This document shows, piece by piece, positions 16,941 to 25,924 of a stretch of 64,000 nucleotides of DNA. The notes beneath the pieces are model-generated. The model did no database searches and had not been told where the DNA came from. It saw only the letters and a list, made by a program, of their open reading frames with translations. This stretch comes from JAJDAT01 sp964344185 (lineage in GTDB: Bacteria > Nitrospinota > Nitrospinia > Nitrospinales > JAJDAT01). The stretch is taken from positions 62,001-126,000 of the forward strand of contig CAYFMN010000007.1 of NCBI GenBank assembly GCA_964344185.1, given 5' to 3'. The stretch's first letter is position 1, and every line of letters begins with the position of its first letter. The translations under genes were made by a program, and so were the position numbers.

Positions 16941-19133
16941 ATGCCTTTCAATTTTCGCTCTTTTTATAAAAACGTCGCTTTAGCGACGTTTATTTTTTTT
17001 ATAACAACTTCTGTTGTTAACGCTAAATCGTTAGATGAAACCGATGTTGCGACCGATGTAGAAATTTCGTTAATCGACGGAATAGCCGTCGATCAAAGCG
17101 GCAACGTTTTTATTTCAACCCATGATCATCACTCAATTCTTAGAATTGATAAAAATGGAAAAATCAAACAAGTTATTGGAAAAGGGATATCTGGATTTTC
17201 TGGAGACGGAGGTCCGGCTTCTAAAGCAAGGTTAAATCAACCTGCAGGATTGGTCTTCGACAAAAAGGGAAACCTTTATATCGCAGATAGAAGCAATCAC
17301 CGAGTTAGGAAAGTCGACACCAATGGAATTATAACCACCGTCGCAGGAAATGGGACGGCAGGTTTTAGCGGAGACGGTGGACCGGCAACGAAAGCAAGTT
17401 TTAATTTACCCGCAGGTTTGGCTTTCGACTCTAAAGGCAATTTGTATATTTCCGACAGATCAAACAACCGGGTTCGTATGGTTGATACCAATGGAATAAT
17501 CAAAACAGTTGCAGGTAATGGAGGCGACCAATATAAGGGAGACAAAGGTCCTGCCATTAACGCTGAATTAAACAAACCCTTTGGATTAGCTATCGACAAA
17601 AATGACAATTTATATATCGCCGATAGGGGAAATAACAGAATCAGAAAAGTCGATACTAACGGAATAATAACAACCCCAGCGGGCGACGGAGGATTTTATT
17701 TTATTGGAGATAACGGCCCCGCTTATCGCGCGAGTATTGCCGGTCCTACCGGGGTAGCTGTCGACTCTGAAGGAAACCTATTTATTGCTGATCGGAATAA
17801 TAATCGAGTAAGAATGGTAGATACAAATGGTTTAATTCGTACCGTCGTTGGAACAGGTCAACGAGATTACAACGGAGATAGTGAATTAGCGAGAGAGACA
17901 AATCTGCATTTTCCATTCGCCCTTACTTTGGACCCAAATGGTAAGCTGCTGGTTGTTGATCGGTCACATTATACTATTCGAAGAGTCGACCTCCAATCTG
18001 GTTCCGTAGAAACTATTGCGGGTAATGGTAAGAAAAAATTTAAGGGAGATGGCGGACCGGCAACGGGAGCTAGCCTATTTTTCCCCCATGGAATTGCCGT
18101 TGACTCAAAAGATAATGTAATTTTTTCAGATAAAGCTCATTTTAGAATTAGAATGATAACCCCAGAGGGTATTATCGACACCATCGCCGGTAATGGAAAA
18201 CGCGGCAATTTAGGAGACGGCGGTAACGCTTTGGATGCGGAACTTTATAGCGTAACGTCTCTTATTTTAAACGATGATGATGAAATATATTTTACGAATC
18301 CAAGCGGGTTTATGAGCCTGATTCGAAAAATTGACAAAAATAATATCGTCCATTTGCTTCATACAACATCAGATAAAAAGTATCTTGAAGAAATAAAAAA
18401 ATCGGGTGGATTTAGCAAATCGTCAAAATCAGATCTGGTAGCAATTAGTCAGTTTTCTGATATAGCGCTGGACAAACAAGAAAATTTAATTATTCCGGAT
18501 CGTATTAACCATCAAATTCGTAAAGTTACACCCGATGGTAAATATACAACAATTGCGGGGAATGGCGCGTCAGATTTTACCGGCGACGGTGGACCCGCGA
18601 TTAAAGCGGCGTTTGCAGATCCTACCGCAGTAACTTTGGACAACGCAGGAAACATTTACGTGGCAGATTCGACCAATAATCGAATTAGAAAGATTGATAC
18701 TAACGGAATTGTAACCACAATTGCGGGAAATGGAGAACATAAGGATACTGGAGATGGAGGACCCGCTATCGAAGCGGGAATTCGATCTATGGTTGATTTA
18801 GCGTTTAGCCCTTCTGGCGAACTTTATATTGTTGAGGCTGGCACTCATCGAATTCGAAAAATTAAAAAAGACGGCACAATTACCACAGTAGCCGGTAAAG
18901 GCTATCAAGGTTATTATGGCGACGGTGGACCAGGAGAAAAAGCGATGTTAAAAACTCCTTCAGGAATTGCTTTTGACTCCAAAGGAAATGCTTATATTAC
19001 AGACCTAGGAAATAACAGGATTCGAAAACTTGACACTAACGGTATTATCTCCACTTTCGCTGGAACCGGCGGATCTTATGGCTGGGGCGAAGAAGGAGAA
19101 ACTGTTGAAATTCTTTTCCACAAATTCCCATAG
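16941..19133 (+). CDS. Secreted NHL-repeat beta-propeller protein
   Basis: The 730-residue protein has a signal peptide (cut after VVNA, near residue 29) and about eleven NHL repeats. The recurrent text is D-x-x-GN-x-(Y/F)-IAD-x-x-NNR-(I/V)-RK-VDTNGI, followed by a TVAGNG...GDGGPA linker. The length is enough for two six-bladed propellers. Such proteins are usually extracellular or periplasmic binding scaffolds, and no catalytic residue stands out. AGAGG six bases before the ATG is a clear ribosome site. A perfect terminator-like hairpin lies inside codons 11-20. A small secreted protein follows 74 bases downstream. Confidence 0.85.
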   Translation: MPFNFRSFYKNVALATFIFFITTSVVNAKSLDETDVATDVEISLIDGIAVDQSGNVFISTHDHHSILRIDKNGKIKQVIGKGISGFSGDGGPASKARLNQPAGLVFDKKGNLYIADRSNHRVRKVDTNGIITTVAGNGTAGFSGDGGPATKASFNLPAGLAFDSKGNLYISDRSNNRVRMVDTNGIIKTVAGNGGDQYKGDKGPAINAELNKPFGLAIDKNDNLYIADRGNNRIRKVDTNGIITTPAGDGGFYFIGDNGPAYRASIAGPTGVAVDSEGNLFIADRNNNRVRMVDTNGLIRTVVGTGQRDYNGDSELARETNLHFPFALTLDPNGKLLVVDRSHYTIRRVDLQSGSVETIAGNGKKKFKGDGGPATGASLFFPHGIAVDSKDNVIFSDKAHFRIRMITPEGIIDTIAGNGKRGNLGDGGNALDAELYSVTSLILNDDDEIYFTNPSGFMSLIRKIDKNNIVHLLHTTSDKKYLEEIKKSGGFSKSSKSDLVAISQFSDIALDKQENLIIPDRINHQIRKVTPDGKYTTIAGNGASDFTGDGGPAIKAAFADPTAVTLDNAGNIYVADSTNNRIRKIDTNGIVTTIAGNGEHKDTGDGGPAIEAGIRSMVDLAFSPSGELYIVEAGTHRIRKIKKDGTITTVAGKGYQGYYGDGGPGEKAMLKTPSGIAFDSKGNAYITDLGNNRIRKLDTNGIISTFAGTGGSYGWGEEGETVEILFHKFP
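16971..17000 (+). terminator. Intrinsic-terminator-like hairpin inside the NHL coding sequence
   Basis: AACGTCGC at 16971-16978 pairs perfectly with GCGACGTT at 16983-16990 around a TTTA loop. TATTTTTTTT follows at 16991-17000. This has the form of an intrinsic terminator but falls within codons 11-20, in the signal-peptide region. With the promoter at 16803 it would yield a transcript of about 160 bases. It could attenuate the gene or release a small RNA, or be a coincidence of codon choice. Confidence 0.55.
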
Positions 19134-19207
19134 ATTGATTTAATAGGGAAATTTAAACAAAGCGAAATAACTTTCGCCCATAAGAATTAATTATGGAGGT
19201 TGACCCA

Positions 19208-19711
19208 ATGAAAAAGCTTCTCGTCCTTTTGGCGGTGGTCCTGTTCTCTGGAACAATGGCCTTAACACCCGCTAATGCAGCTGACACGGACGTTTTTATT
19301 AATATCCTAAAGAGCATGGATAAAACAATTTGTACCAGTCCTAAAAAGCTCCTTCCTTTTTATAAAAAGGATGCGGTACTAATGTCGGATGAAACACGCA
19401 TAAATCTACTAGAACAAATTGAAGATTTTGAAAGAATGATAGCCGAGTTTGAAGAAATGAAATGCACCACAACTCGAACAACTCTTGGCGGTAAAGTAGG
19501 AGATAAAATAGGCTACTTATTTGTAGACGAGATAGTAAATGTCTCGTCTCGTTTAAGCACAGATGACAGACAGCACAGTTTTTGCAATTACGTCTTCGAA
19601 AAAGAAGGGAGTAGCTGGAGGGTAGCTTTACAACAATGCGCCAGTTTGCCTGATTACACTATTACTCCTAACGACGACGCTTTGTATTATTTTCATAACC
19701 CCGTTTACTAG
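19208..19711 (+). CDS. Secreted small protein, NTF2/SnoaL-like
   Basis: The product is 167 residues from the ATG at 19208, which has GGAGG eight bases upstream; the in-frame ATG at 19193 overlaps that ribosome site and is rejected. A signal peptide (KKLLVLLAVVLFSGTMALTP, cut after ANAA) leads to a domain of about 140 residues. Its strand pattern (ILKSMDKTICTSPKKLLPFY, then VFEKEGSSWRVALQQCA) resembles the cone-shaped NTF2-like fold. Four cysteines in the mature part could form disulfides. The fold assignment is tentative and no substrate can be named. Confidence 0.6.
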   Translation: MKKLLVLLAVVLFSGTMALTPANAADTDVFINILKSMDKTICTSPKKLLPFYKKDAVLMSDETRINLLEQIEDFERMIAEFEEMKCTTTRTTLGGKVGDKIGYLFVDEIVNVSSRLSTDDRQHSFCNYVFEKEGSSWRVALQQCASLPDYTITPNDDALYYFHNPVY

Positions 19712-19743
19712 ATTGATCCCAATTTACGGGGCGTCTTAATCAT

Positions 19744-20064
19744 TTGAAAAAGGGCGTTCTTTTGGGCGAAAAGATCTACTTAAAAATTGATCGTGATATA
19801 GAGGAGTTAGTCCCTGGCTACTTAAAGAATCGACGTATGGATATTGATAAAATATCCAAGGCTGTCGATCAAGAAGATTTTGATACTGTTCGAGTTTTAG
19901 GCCATGCAATGAAAGGGAATGGCAAGTCTTACGGATTTGAAGAAATTTCAAATATTGGATTGACCATCGAAAACTCAGGGATCCAAAAACAGCCAGAAAT
20001 CATTCGCGATTCATTAGAAAAACTTCTGGATTATTTGGATCGCCTTCACATCACTTATGAATGA
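19744..20064 (+). CDS. Stand-alone histidine phosphotransfer (HPt) protein
   Basis: The 106-residue all-helical protein has the HPt signature VLGHAMKGNGKSYGFEEIS, with the phosphorylated histidine at about residue 59. HPt proteins relay phosphate between a hybrid kinase receiver and a second response regulator. No kinase is adjacent; a hybrid histidine kinase at 38082 is the only visible candidate partner in the window. The start is TTG at 19744 with no clear ribosome site, and a second TTG six codons later is possible. A terminator follows directly. Confidence 0.8.
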   Translation: MKKGVLLGEKIYLKIDRDIEELVPGYLKNRRMDIDKISKAVDQEDFDTVRVLGHAMKGNGKSYGFEEISNIGLTIENSGIQKQPEIIRDSLEKLLDYLDRLHITYE

Positions 20065-20067
20065 TTG

Positions 20068-20112
20068 GAATAGCGCAATATATTGAGAATATTGAAGCTA
20101 TTCTTGTTTTCT
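20068..20112 (+). terminator. Intrinsic terminator after the HPt gene
   Basis: GAATAGC (20068-20074) pairs with GCTATTC (20097-20103), and inside it CAATAT (20076-20081) pairs with ATATTG (20089-20094). This makes 13 base pairs with a small internal asymmetry, followed by TTGTTTTCT. Confidence 0.7.
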
Positions 20113-20122
20113 AAAGTTGTAA

Positions 20123-20180
20123 AAGTTTTCAGAACCGCTATTAACTTCCAAACAACTAAAGTTTTGGTCAAGCGGTTTTG
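20123..20180. promoter_or_regulatory. Inverted repeats upstream of the cytochrome operon
   Basis: AACCGCT at 20133-20139 faces AGCGGTT at 20171-20177, and the flanking bases (AGTTTTCAG and TTGAAACT) extend the match imperfectly. An outer AGTTGT and an ACAACT form another arm pair just nearby. This could be an operator or leader hairpin for the cytochrome operon starting at 20206. No clear -35/-10 pair is seen. Confidence 0.3.
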
Positions 20181-20205
20181 AAACTTAAACCCGTCAGAAC
20201 TTTCT

Positions 20206-22359
20206 GTGATTATCTTTCGTCGGCTACTTCCTTTTGCGTTTTTTTCTTTTTTGGCATTGATTAATTTTTGGCCGTCAAGCTCACCTTTTGCCCAAAAAAC
20301 TGAATTTACCTCCTCTTATAGATCGCTTATCCGTCCAATAATTTCCGAGCAAAACAAACTAACCACCAAACCCACAGTAGAAAGCAAAGATGACTTCATA
20401 TACTCCCCTCCAATAAACTGGAGCGCAAAAACTAGCGAGCAGTGTGTCACATGCCATAATGGTATTGAAGCAATAAGCGACTCTCACCCTCCAGAAATTG
20501 GGTGCGTTGTATGTCATGGGGGCAATCAAAATTCAAAAACAAAAGAAGAAGCGCATCGTGACCTAATTTACGATCCTATTTGGGGCGTTGGCAAAAAAAA
20601 CCCATCTCATTTAAATTTAGCAAACAAATCTTGCGGTCAAAACGGGTGTCACCACTCTTCCTACTCCCCAGGCCAAGATCATATATCCAGGCTAAAAAAA
20701 TCCATAATGGGGACTTTAGCTGGCGTCATTTCCGGTCTGCGCTACCAATGGGCCGCTCAAGTATTCAAGTCGGCTCAGTACGGTGTCTATCCAGTCGAAA
20801 ACTTGGATTTTCAAGATGTAGGATTACCTTTTTTAGAGCCCCTTCCGTTTTTTTCCAAAGCTGATTGGAGAAGAAACGCTTTAAAAAATAAATCCAACAT
20901 CAAAAAAGGAAAATTGTCGCATCATATTGCCGACAACTTGTTACGCAAATCTTGCTTTCAATGTCATCTGGATTCCCCTCCTCCGTCTGGTATTTTTCGT
21001 GGACAAGGATGCGCAGCATGTCATATGCCTTATTCTAAAGATGGTCTTTATACAGGTAACGATGGCTCCATAGATAAGACTCAATCTGGTCACGTCGCTA
21101 AACATAAATTTGAAGCTCTCCCGCCAGACTCCACATGCATAACCTGCCATCGCACATTTGCCGATGAAAAAAGGTTTTCCCATAAAAACAGAGAAAACGT
21201 ATTAACTAAAGCCAATTTGCTTCCAGGACTTGGCGTCCCTGTAAAAGACCTTCATTTCAAAAAAGGAATGGATTGTATCGATTGCCACACGTCAAACGAT
21301 ATAATGGGAGATGGTAATATATATTCTAAACAACACGAGGCGGTCGAAATTCGTTGTCAAACCTGCCATGGCACTTATAATACATTTCCTGAGGTTGGCA
21401 AAATAATTGATCCAAACGATCCAGCTATTTTGGTCAGTAAATATTATCAAAATGGTCAAAACCATGAAGGCGATATTCTTGCTCTATCGGAAAAAAAACA
21501 AAAGTTGTCAAATGTAAAAATGATAGACAACAAGTTGTCCGTCGTAGGTAAGAGAACTGGAAAAATATTTCCGATCCCTATGATCCACAAAAGCAAAAAA
21601 TCACATGCTATTGAGGTTCACCAAGAAAAACTAGAATGTTCAGCCTGCCATTCCCAATGGGTCCCAAAATGTTCAGGATGCCATTTAACTTTTAACCAAA
21701 AAGAAGAAAACTTTGATGGAAACTCCTGGGTCAAACAAAACTTTCAATTATCCGCAGAACAACCAATCTTAATGGTAGGCCCAAGAGGTAAAGTAACTCC
21801 GATGCTAGTTCAACCAGAAAGGCACATATCAATTTTTGATAAAGAAGGGAATCCTATTCCAGTAATAAATTCTAAAGGCGACTGGTCGGGCGACTATTTA
21901 GAAAAGACATTTTTAAACCCAGAAGGATACTCAGGATCGCATCTAGCTTTCTCAAGTTTTCCCCATACGGTTTCTTCAAGAACACGTTCCTGCGAAGACT
22001 GCCATATAAACCCAGAAACCCTGGGATTAGGATCAGGAAAACTAATTTTAGGGAATAATGTCTCGGGAGAATCAGACACAATGCAATATCTAAATAGATC
22101 TGTAAAATTAGCTGAAAAAGTCGACGTTCCTCCTGACGCATTTACAACAATTAGGGGACAACCTGTTGCCGGAGTCTCGCAAAAAAACGCTCGACTTTTT
22201 AATCAGAAAGAAATTTCACGTATTTTAAAAGTTGGAAATTGCATACCATGCCATAACCAAGAAAGAGATAAAATTTACCAAAACATGACAAAAAGTTATA
22301 AATTTGCCGGGACGAACAACCACCGACTACTTAGACAAAAAATATTAAAGGCTCAGTAA
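20206..22359 (+). CDS. Dodecahaem c-type cytochrome
   Basis: The 717-residue exported protein has a signal sequence (RRLLPFAFFSFLALINFW) and twelve haem-binding motifs: CVTCH at residue 80, CVVCH, an expanded C-x4-CH (CGQNGCH), CFQCH, CAACH, CITCH, CIDCH, CQTCH, CSACH, CSGCH, CEDCH and CIPCH. It should carry electrons in the periplasm or at the outer membrane. Ten of the motifs occur in the same order in the next protein, and both share NPETLGLG after a late haem, so the two are paralogs. It begins at GTG. It is the first of four cytochrome genes with gaps of 3-17 bases. The electron donor and acceptor are unknown. Confidence 0.85.
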   Translation: MIIFRRLLPFAFFSFLALINFWPSSSPFAQKTEFTSSYRSLIRPIISEQNKLTTKPTVESKDDFIYSPPINWSAKTSEQCVTCHNGIEAISDSHPPEIGCVVCHGGNQNSKTKEEAHRDLIYDPIWGVGKKNPSHLNLANKSCGQNGCHHSSYSPGQDHISRLKKSIMGTLAGVISGLRYQWAAQVFKSAQYGVYPVENLDFQDVGLPFLEPLPFFSKADWRRNALKNKSNIKKGKLSHHIADNLLRKSCFQCHLDSPPPSGIFRGQGCAACHMPYSKDGLYTGNDGSIDKTQSGHVAKHKFEALPPDSTCITCHRTFADEKRFSHKNRENVLTKANLLPGLGVPVKDLHFKKGMDCIDCHTSNDIMGDGNIYSKQHEAVEIRCQTCHGTYNTFPEVGKIIDPNDPAILVSKYYQNGQNHEGDILALSEKKQKLSNVKMIDNKLSVVGKRTGKIFPIPMIHKSKKSHAIEVHQEKLECSACHSQWVPKCSGCHLTFNQKEENFDGNSWVKQNFQLSAEQPILMVGPRGKVTPMLVQPERHISIFDKEGNPIPVINSKGDWSGDYLEKTFLNPEGYSGSHLAFSSFPHTVSSRTRSCEDCHINPETLGLGSGKLILGNNVSGESDTMQYLNRSVKLAEKVDVPPDAFTTIRGQPVAGVSQKNARLFNQKEISRILKVGNCIPCHNQERDKIYQNMTKSYKFAGTNNHRLLRQKILKAQ

Positions 22360-22367
22360 CCAAAAAG

Positions 22368-25226
22368 ATGAAATCAGGTTTATTCAAAAAATTCCTTTTT
22401 CTCTCAATCCTATTAACCATAGTTATATCTATATCGTTATCAATTTCTTTAGCGCAACCGTTTAATTACCCTTACAGTTCGCCGTTTAATTTAGATAGAG
22501 ATTATTTCAAAAATAGAAAAAAAATTATTCCTGACACAAAGCAGAATTCACCTACACAGGAGAAAACTAATCAATCCTTAACAGAAGATCAAAGTTTTTC
22601 CGTTCATGAAGATGAATTGACGTCGCAAAATAACGCATCTTCTAACTCCGTATCACAAAAAAAATTAGCAGAAGTTCCCAATCCAAACCTTAATTCAAAT
22701 ATTGACGCAGGCGACCTGAGAGATCCGCTATTATCAGTTCGAGGTATGGATATGGAAGCTCAGGAGGTTCTAAATCCTGGGACAACAATTGATGGGATTC
22801 GTTTTTTTTCTTCCGGACAAACTCAATCGTTTATAGAGGCTGAGTATAGAAACTCCAATTTCAAAATCAACGACGTGTATGGTCGTGTGGTCGCTTACGA
22901 TAAGGGACAAAAGTGTTTGACATGTCACGGCGGGATCGAAGAAATTAGCTCCAACCATAGGTTTTCCTGTACTCGCTGCCATGGAGGAAACGGAAGAGCG
23001 TATTCAAAAAAATCGGCGCACAGAAAAATGGTTTCAAATCCTTCCGACCTAACTCATGCGCCTAAATATTGTGGAAAATGCCATGCAGACCATATAGATA
23101 AGGTTTCTAAATCCTCTATGGCAACGGCTAAAGGACAAATTAACCTCACCCGTTATAACTGGGGAGTACAAGATCTTAAATCTCCAACGTTATCATTGAT
23201 TCCCGACGCGGATAAGGGAGAGAAGTTATTTCCTCCGGAAACTGAAGCGGACACCCCTCCTGAGCCGGTTGATGATTTTTTGCAAAAAAAGTGTCTCCGT
23301 TGTCATATCCAATCTCCAAGTCCTCATAGAGCGGGCGAATATAGAGCCACTGGTTGCGCATCATGCCACATGCCTTATGCTAATGATGGAATGTCAATGA
23401 CAAGGGATCGAGCTATTCAAACGGTACAAAGAAAAAAACTTAGAAAACAAAAGAAACCATTAAGCAAAAAAATAGCGGCAAAGTCTTTTAAGAACTCGCG
23501 AGGTTATCCAATTTTACATAAATTTACTATCGCTATTCCCAGTTCGCAATGCGAAACGTGCCACCATGAAAGCGGTCCAGGAATTGAGTATGAAGGTCTT
23601 TTTAAAAAACCCGCACGAGAAAAACCTCTTTCAAATTCCATAGACAAAGATAAACCCATCTTATTTGGCTCTGAACACAAATTTTTAATTCAGGATATCC
23701 ATCGCGAACGCGGTATGCATTGCATCGATTGCCATGAAGGCAACGAGTTGAAAAATCCAAACTCTACTTTTCCCAAACAGGGTCGAAGCGAAAGTCTTAA
23801 ATGCGACGACTGCCACGGAACACATGAAAAAGCTCCGGGCGAATTTCTTTTAGTTCAATCATTAGACAGAGCCAAACAAATTATTAAAACAGTCGACTTA
23901 AACCCCAATCTACAGGGAAAAATAAAATTTGGCGATTTAATAATGAGAGACAACCTGGGAAACTTACGACCACACATTAAAAAGCATAAAAATAAATGGA
24001 TCTTAATTTCTAAAGTGACAGGTAAAAAACATATTATTCCTATCCTAAAAGATGATAAAGCTCCAGTGGCCCATTCCTTGAAAAAACATATGAACTTAAT
24101 AGAATGCGCTGCTTGCCACGCTAGATGGACATACGCCGAATGGGGCAACCATGTCATTTTAGACAATAGACCCAATTTAGAAACATGGAAAGATTGGAAC
24201 TTTTCCGACCCTAACCTGCAACAAACGCTATTTGGCGACAACAAAACCGTTGGACAAATATCTTATTTAAATCAAGATTTTAACTGGCTTACGGCGACAG
24301 ATTCAACTGATGAAATATCAGGAAGATGGCAACCTGGAGTTTGGTTAGAACTAACGTCGAAAGTCTCTTGGAAAAAAATGATATTAGGGAAAAACTCTAA
24401 CGGTAAATATTCGATCTTAAAGCCTAGAAAACAATATTTTGTTTCCGAAATATCGGTTGAAGGAGAAACGCTTAAATCGACCGTAATTCCAAGCCTTCAC
24501 AATGGAAACCCTGGATTGTTGATGACGCCTTATACTCCTCATACAATTCGAAAAATTGCTCGCTCCTGTGAAAGTTGTCACTCAAATCCTGAAACCCTGG
24601 GATTGGGAGACCCCAAACTCAAAACCATTCTCGACGCGCCGTCTTTTTTCGAAGGAATAACCGATTCCTCATCATTACCCATAGATTTCCAACTTTGGCA
24701 AGCAATGGATTCTAATCGAGTTTTGCTGCAAAGCGTTTGGCCTCTTGGAGCAAGATTTTTGAACTCTAACGAATTATCTATGATACAAACAAAAAACGAT
24801 AAATACCGAGCCAATAGATATCTCGCTTTGCGGGAACGAGGATTTCCCAAATTATTGAGTAGAAATGCGTTTCCATACGACATACGGCACAAAGCTAAAA
24901 AAGAACTATACGGCCCTCCCCTTAACAATGAAGATTCCGTAATGGAAGAAACCACCGATAACGACATCGATATGGTCATGAAAATCATCAAAGAGTCGGA
25001 AGCTTCCCCTCCTTCGCAAGTCATGGAAACTGAATCTTCAATTAATGACGATACAGTTCCGGCTTTATCCGGGCAAAACTCTCAAGAAATATATCCATAC
25101 CCCCCCAACCAATCGCAGCTAGAAAACAATATAAGCGATAATGAAGAAGTTTTACCGCCTAATGGTTGGCAATCTTTATCACAAGAGAAAACTATGGAGT
25201 TTTCAGAATCTCAAAACGCTCCTTGA
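22368..25226 (+). CDS. Decahaem c-type cytochrome, paralog of the preceding gene
   Basis: The 952-residue protein has a signal peptide (FLFLSILLTIVISISLSISL) and a low-complexity, Asn/Ser-rich linker to about residue 100. Ten CxxCH motifs follow: CLTCH, CTRCH, CGKCH, CLRCH, CASCH, CETCH, CIDCH, CDDCH, CAACH and CESCH. MPY after CASCH and NPETLGLG after CESCH copy the upstream paralog, which has two more haems. A Ser/Glu/Asn-rich tail of about 150 residues without haems closes it and may contact partners or the envelope. It starts nine bases after the upstream stop. Confidence 0.85.
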   Translation: MKSGLFKKFLFLSILLTIVISISLSISLAQPFNYPYSSPFNLDRDYFKNRKKIIPDTKQNSPTQEKTNQSLTEDQSFSVHEDELTSQNNASSNSVSQKKLAEVPNPNLNSNIDAGDLRDPLLSVRGMDMEAQEVLNPGTTIDGIRFFSSGQTQSFIEAEYRNSNFKINDVYGRVVAYDKGQKCLTCHGGIEEISSNHRFSCTRCHGGNGRAYSKKSAHRKMVSNPSDLTHAPKYCGKCHADHIDKVSKSSMATAKGQINLTRYNWGVQDLKSPTLSLIPDADKGEKLFPPETEADTPPEPVDDFLQKKCLRCHIQSPSPHRAGEYRATGCASCHMPYANDGMSMTRDRAIQTVQRKKLRKQKKPLSKKIAAKSFKNSRGYPILHKFTIAIPSSQCETCHHESGPGIEYEGLFKKPAREKPLSNSIDKDKPILFGSEHKFLIQDIHRERGMHCIDCHEGNELKNPNSTFPKQGRSESLKCDDCHGTHEKAPGEFLLVQSLDRAKQIIKTVDLNPNLQGKIKFGDLIMRDNLGNLRPHIKKHKNKWILISKVTGKKHIIPILKDDKAPVAHSLKKHMNLIECAACHARWTYAEWGNHVILDNRPNLETWKDWNFSDPNLQQTLFGDNKTVGQISYLNQDFNWLTATDSTDEISGRWQPGVWLELTSKVSWKKMILGKNSNGKYSILKPRKQYFVSEISVEGETLKSTVIPSLHNGNPGLLMTPYTPHTIRKIARSCESCHSNPETLGLGDPKLKTILDAPSFFEGITDSSSLPIDFQLWQAMDSNRVLLQSVWPLGARFLNSNELSMIQTKNDKYRANRYLALRERGFPKLLSRNAFPYDIRHKAKKELYGPPLNNEDSVMEETTDNDIDMVMKIIKESEASPPSQVMETESSINDDTVPALSGQNSQEIYPYPPNQSQLENNISDNEEVLPPNGWQSLSQEKTMEFSESQNAP

Positions 25227-25229
25227 GTT

Positions 25230-25907
25230 ATGTTACAAAAAACAAAATTTATATTTTTTTCCTTATTCGTTGCTTTCATTAGCCATTGTTTTAACGACTT
25301 TGCATATTGTAAGACGATCATTGAAAAATTAGGATGCGATGGATGTCACCGCTTTTCGTCCAACTCGAACGAAAAAAATAGAACCGCTCCAGATCTATTT
25401 TTCGCCGGAAACAAATTTAAAACAGATTGGCTAATAAGTTTTCTCCAGGATCCTGAAACGATAAGACCAGGCGGTTTTATCTTAAGCCCAAATTTCCTTA
25501 CAGGAGCTAAAATTAAAAAGCACCCAACAGTTTCTAGTAAAGAAGTTAATCTACTTATCGACTTCCTTATGAAGTTAACGCTTGATGATTTTCCCGAAGG
25601 AAAGATCGATGATGCTCCCCTTTCAAAAGGCCAAAAAGCAAAAGCTAAAATCAAATTTGAAAGAACTTACGGCTGCACCGCATGTCATCAGGCAATCAAC
25701 CTAGCCAAGAAACCTCGCGGAGGGATTTCCGGTCCTTCGCTCATAAACGCAGGAAATAGGTTAAAAGGCGACTGGATTTACGACAAACTTAAAAACCCAA
25801 GAAAATACGAACCGAAAAGTCGCATGCCAATCTTTAAACTTTCGGAAAAAGATTTTATCTCCTTAACAAAATATGTATTAAACCAAAAGAAAGAAAATTT
25901 ACGCTAG
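25230..25907 (+). CDS. Dihaem cytochrome c
   Basis: The 225-residue exported protein is a tandem of two cytochrome c domains. The first has CDGCH near residue 36 and APDLFFAGNKFKTDWL. The second has CTACH near residue 150, then GPSLINAGNRLKGDWIYDKL and a likely methionine ligand in KSRMPIF. Both belong to the family with (G/A)P-(S/D)-L and dW-x-x-x-x-L-x-(N/D)-P. The second open frame at 25141 that runs into this region is a shadow. The start overlaps closely the end of the decahaem gene (gap 3 bases). It probably hands electrons between the multihaem proteins and a soluble partner. Confidence 0.85.
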   Translation: MLQKTKFIFFSLFVAFISHCFNDFAYCKTIIEKLGCDGCHRFSSNSNEKNRTAPDLFFAGNKFKTDWLISFLQDPETIRPGGFILSPNFLTGAKIKKHPTVSSKEVNLLIDFLMKLTLDDFPEGKIDDAPLSKGQKAKAKIKFERTYGCTACHQAINLAKKPRGGISGPSLINAGNRLKGDWIYDKLKNPRKYEPKSRMPIFKLSEKDFISLTKYVLNQKKENLR

Positions 25908-25924
25908 CAAACCAAAACTTTAAA

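Noticed and set aside
25141..25332. 63-codon frame overlapping the decahaem and dihaem genes
   Set aside because: It is out of frame with both cytochrome genes and lacks any haem motif.
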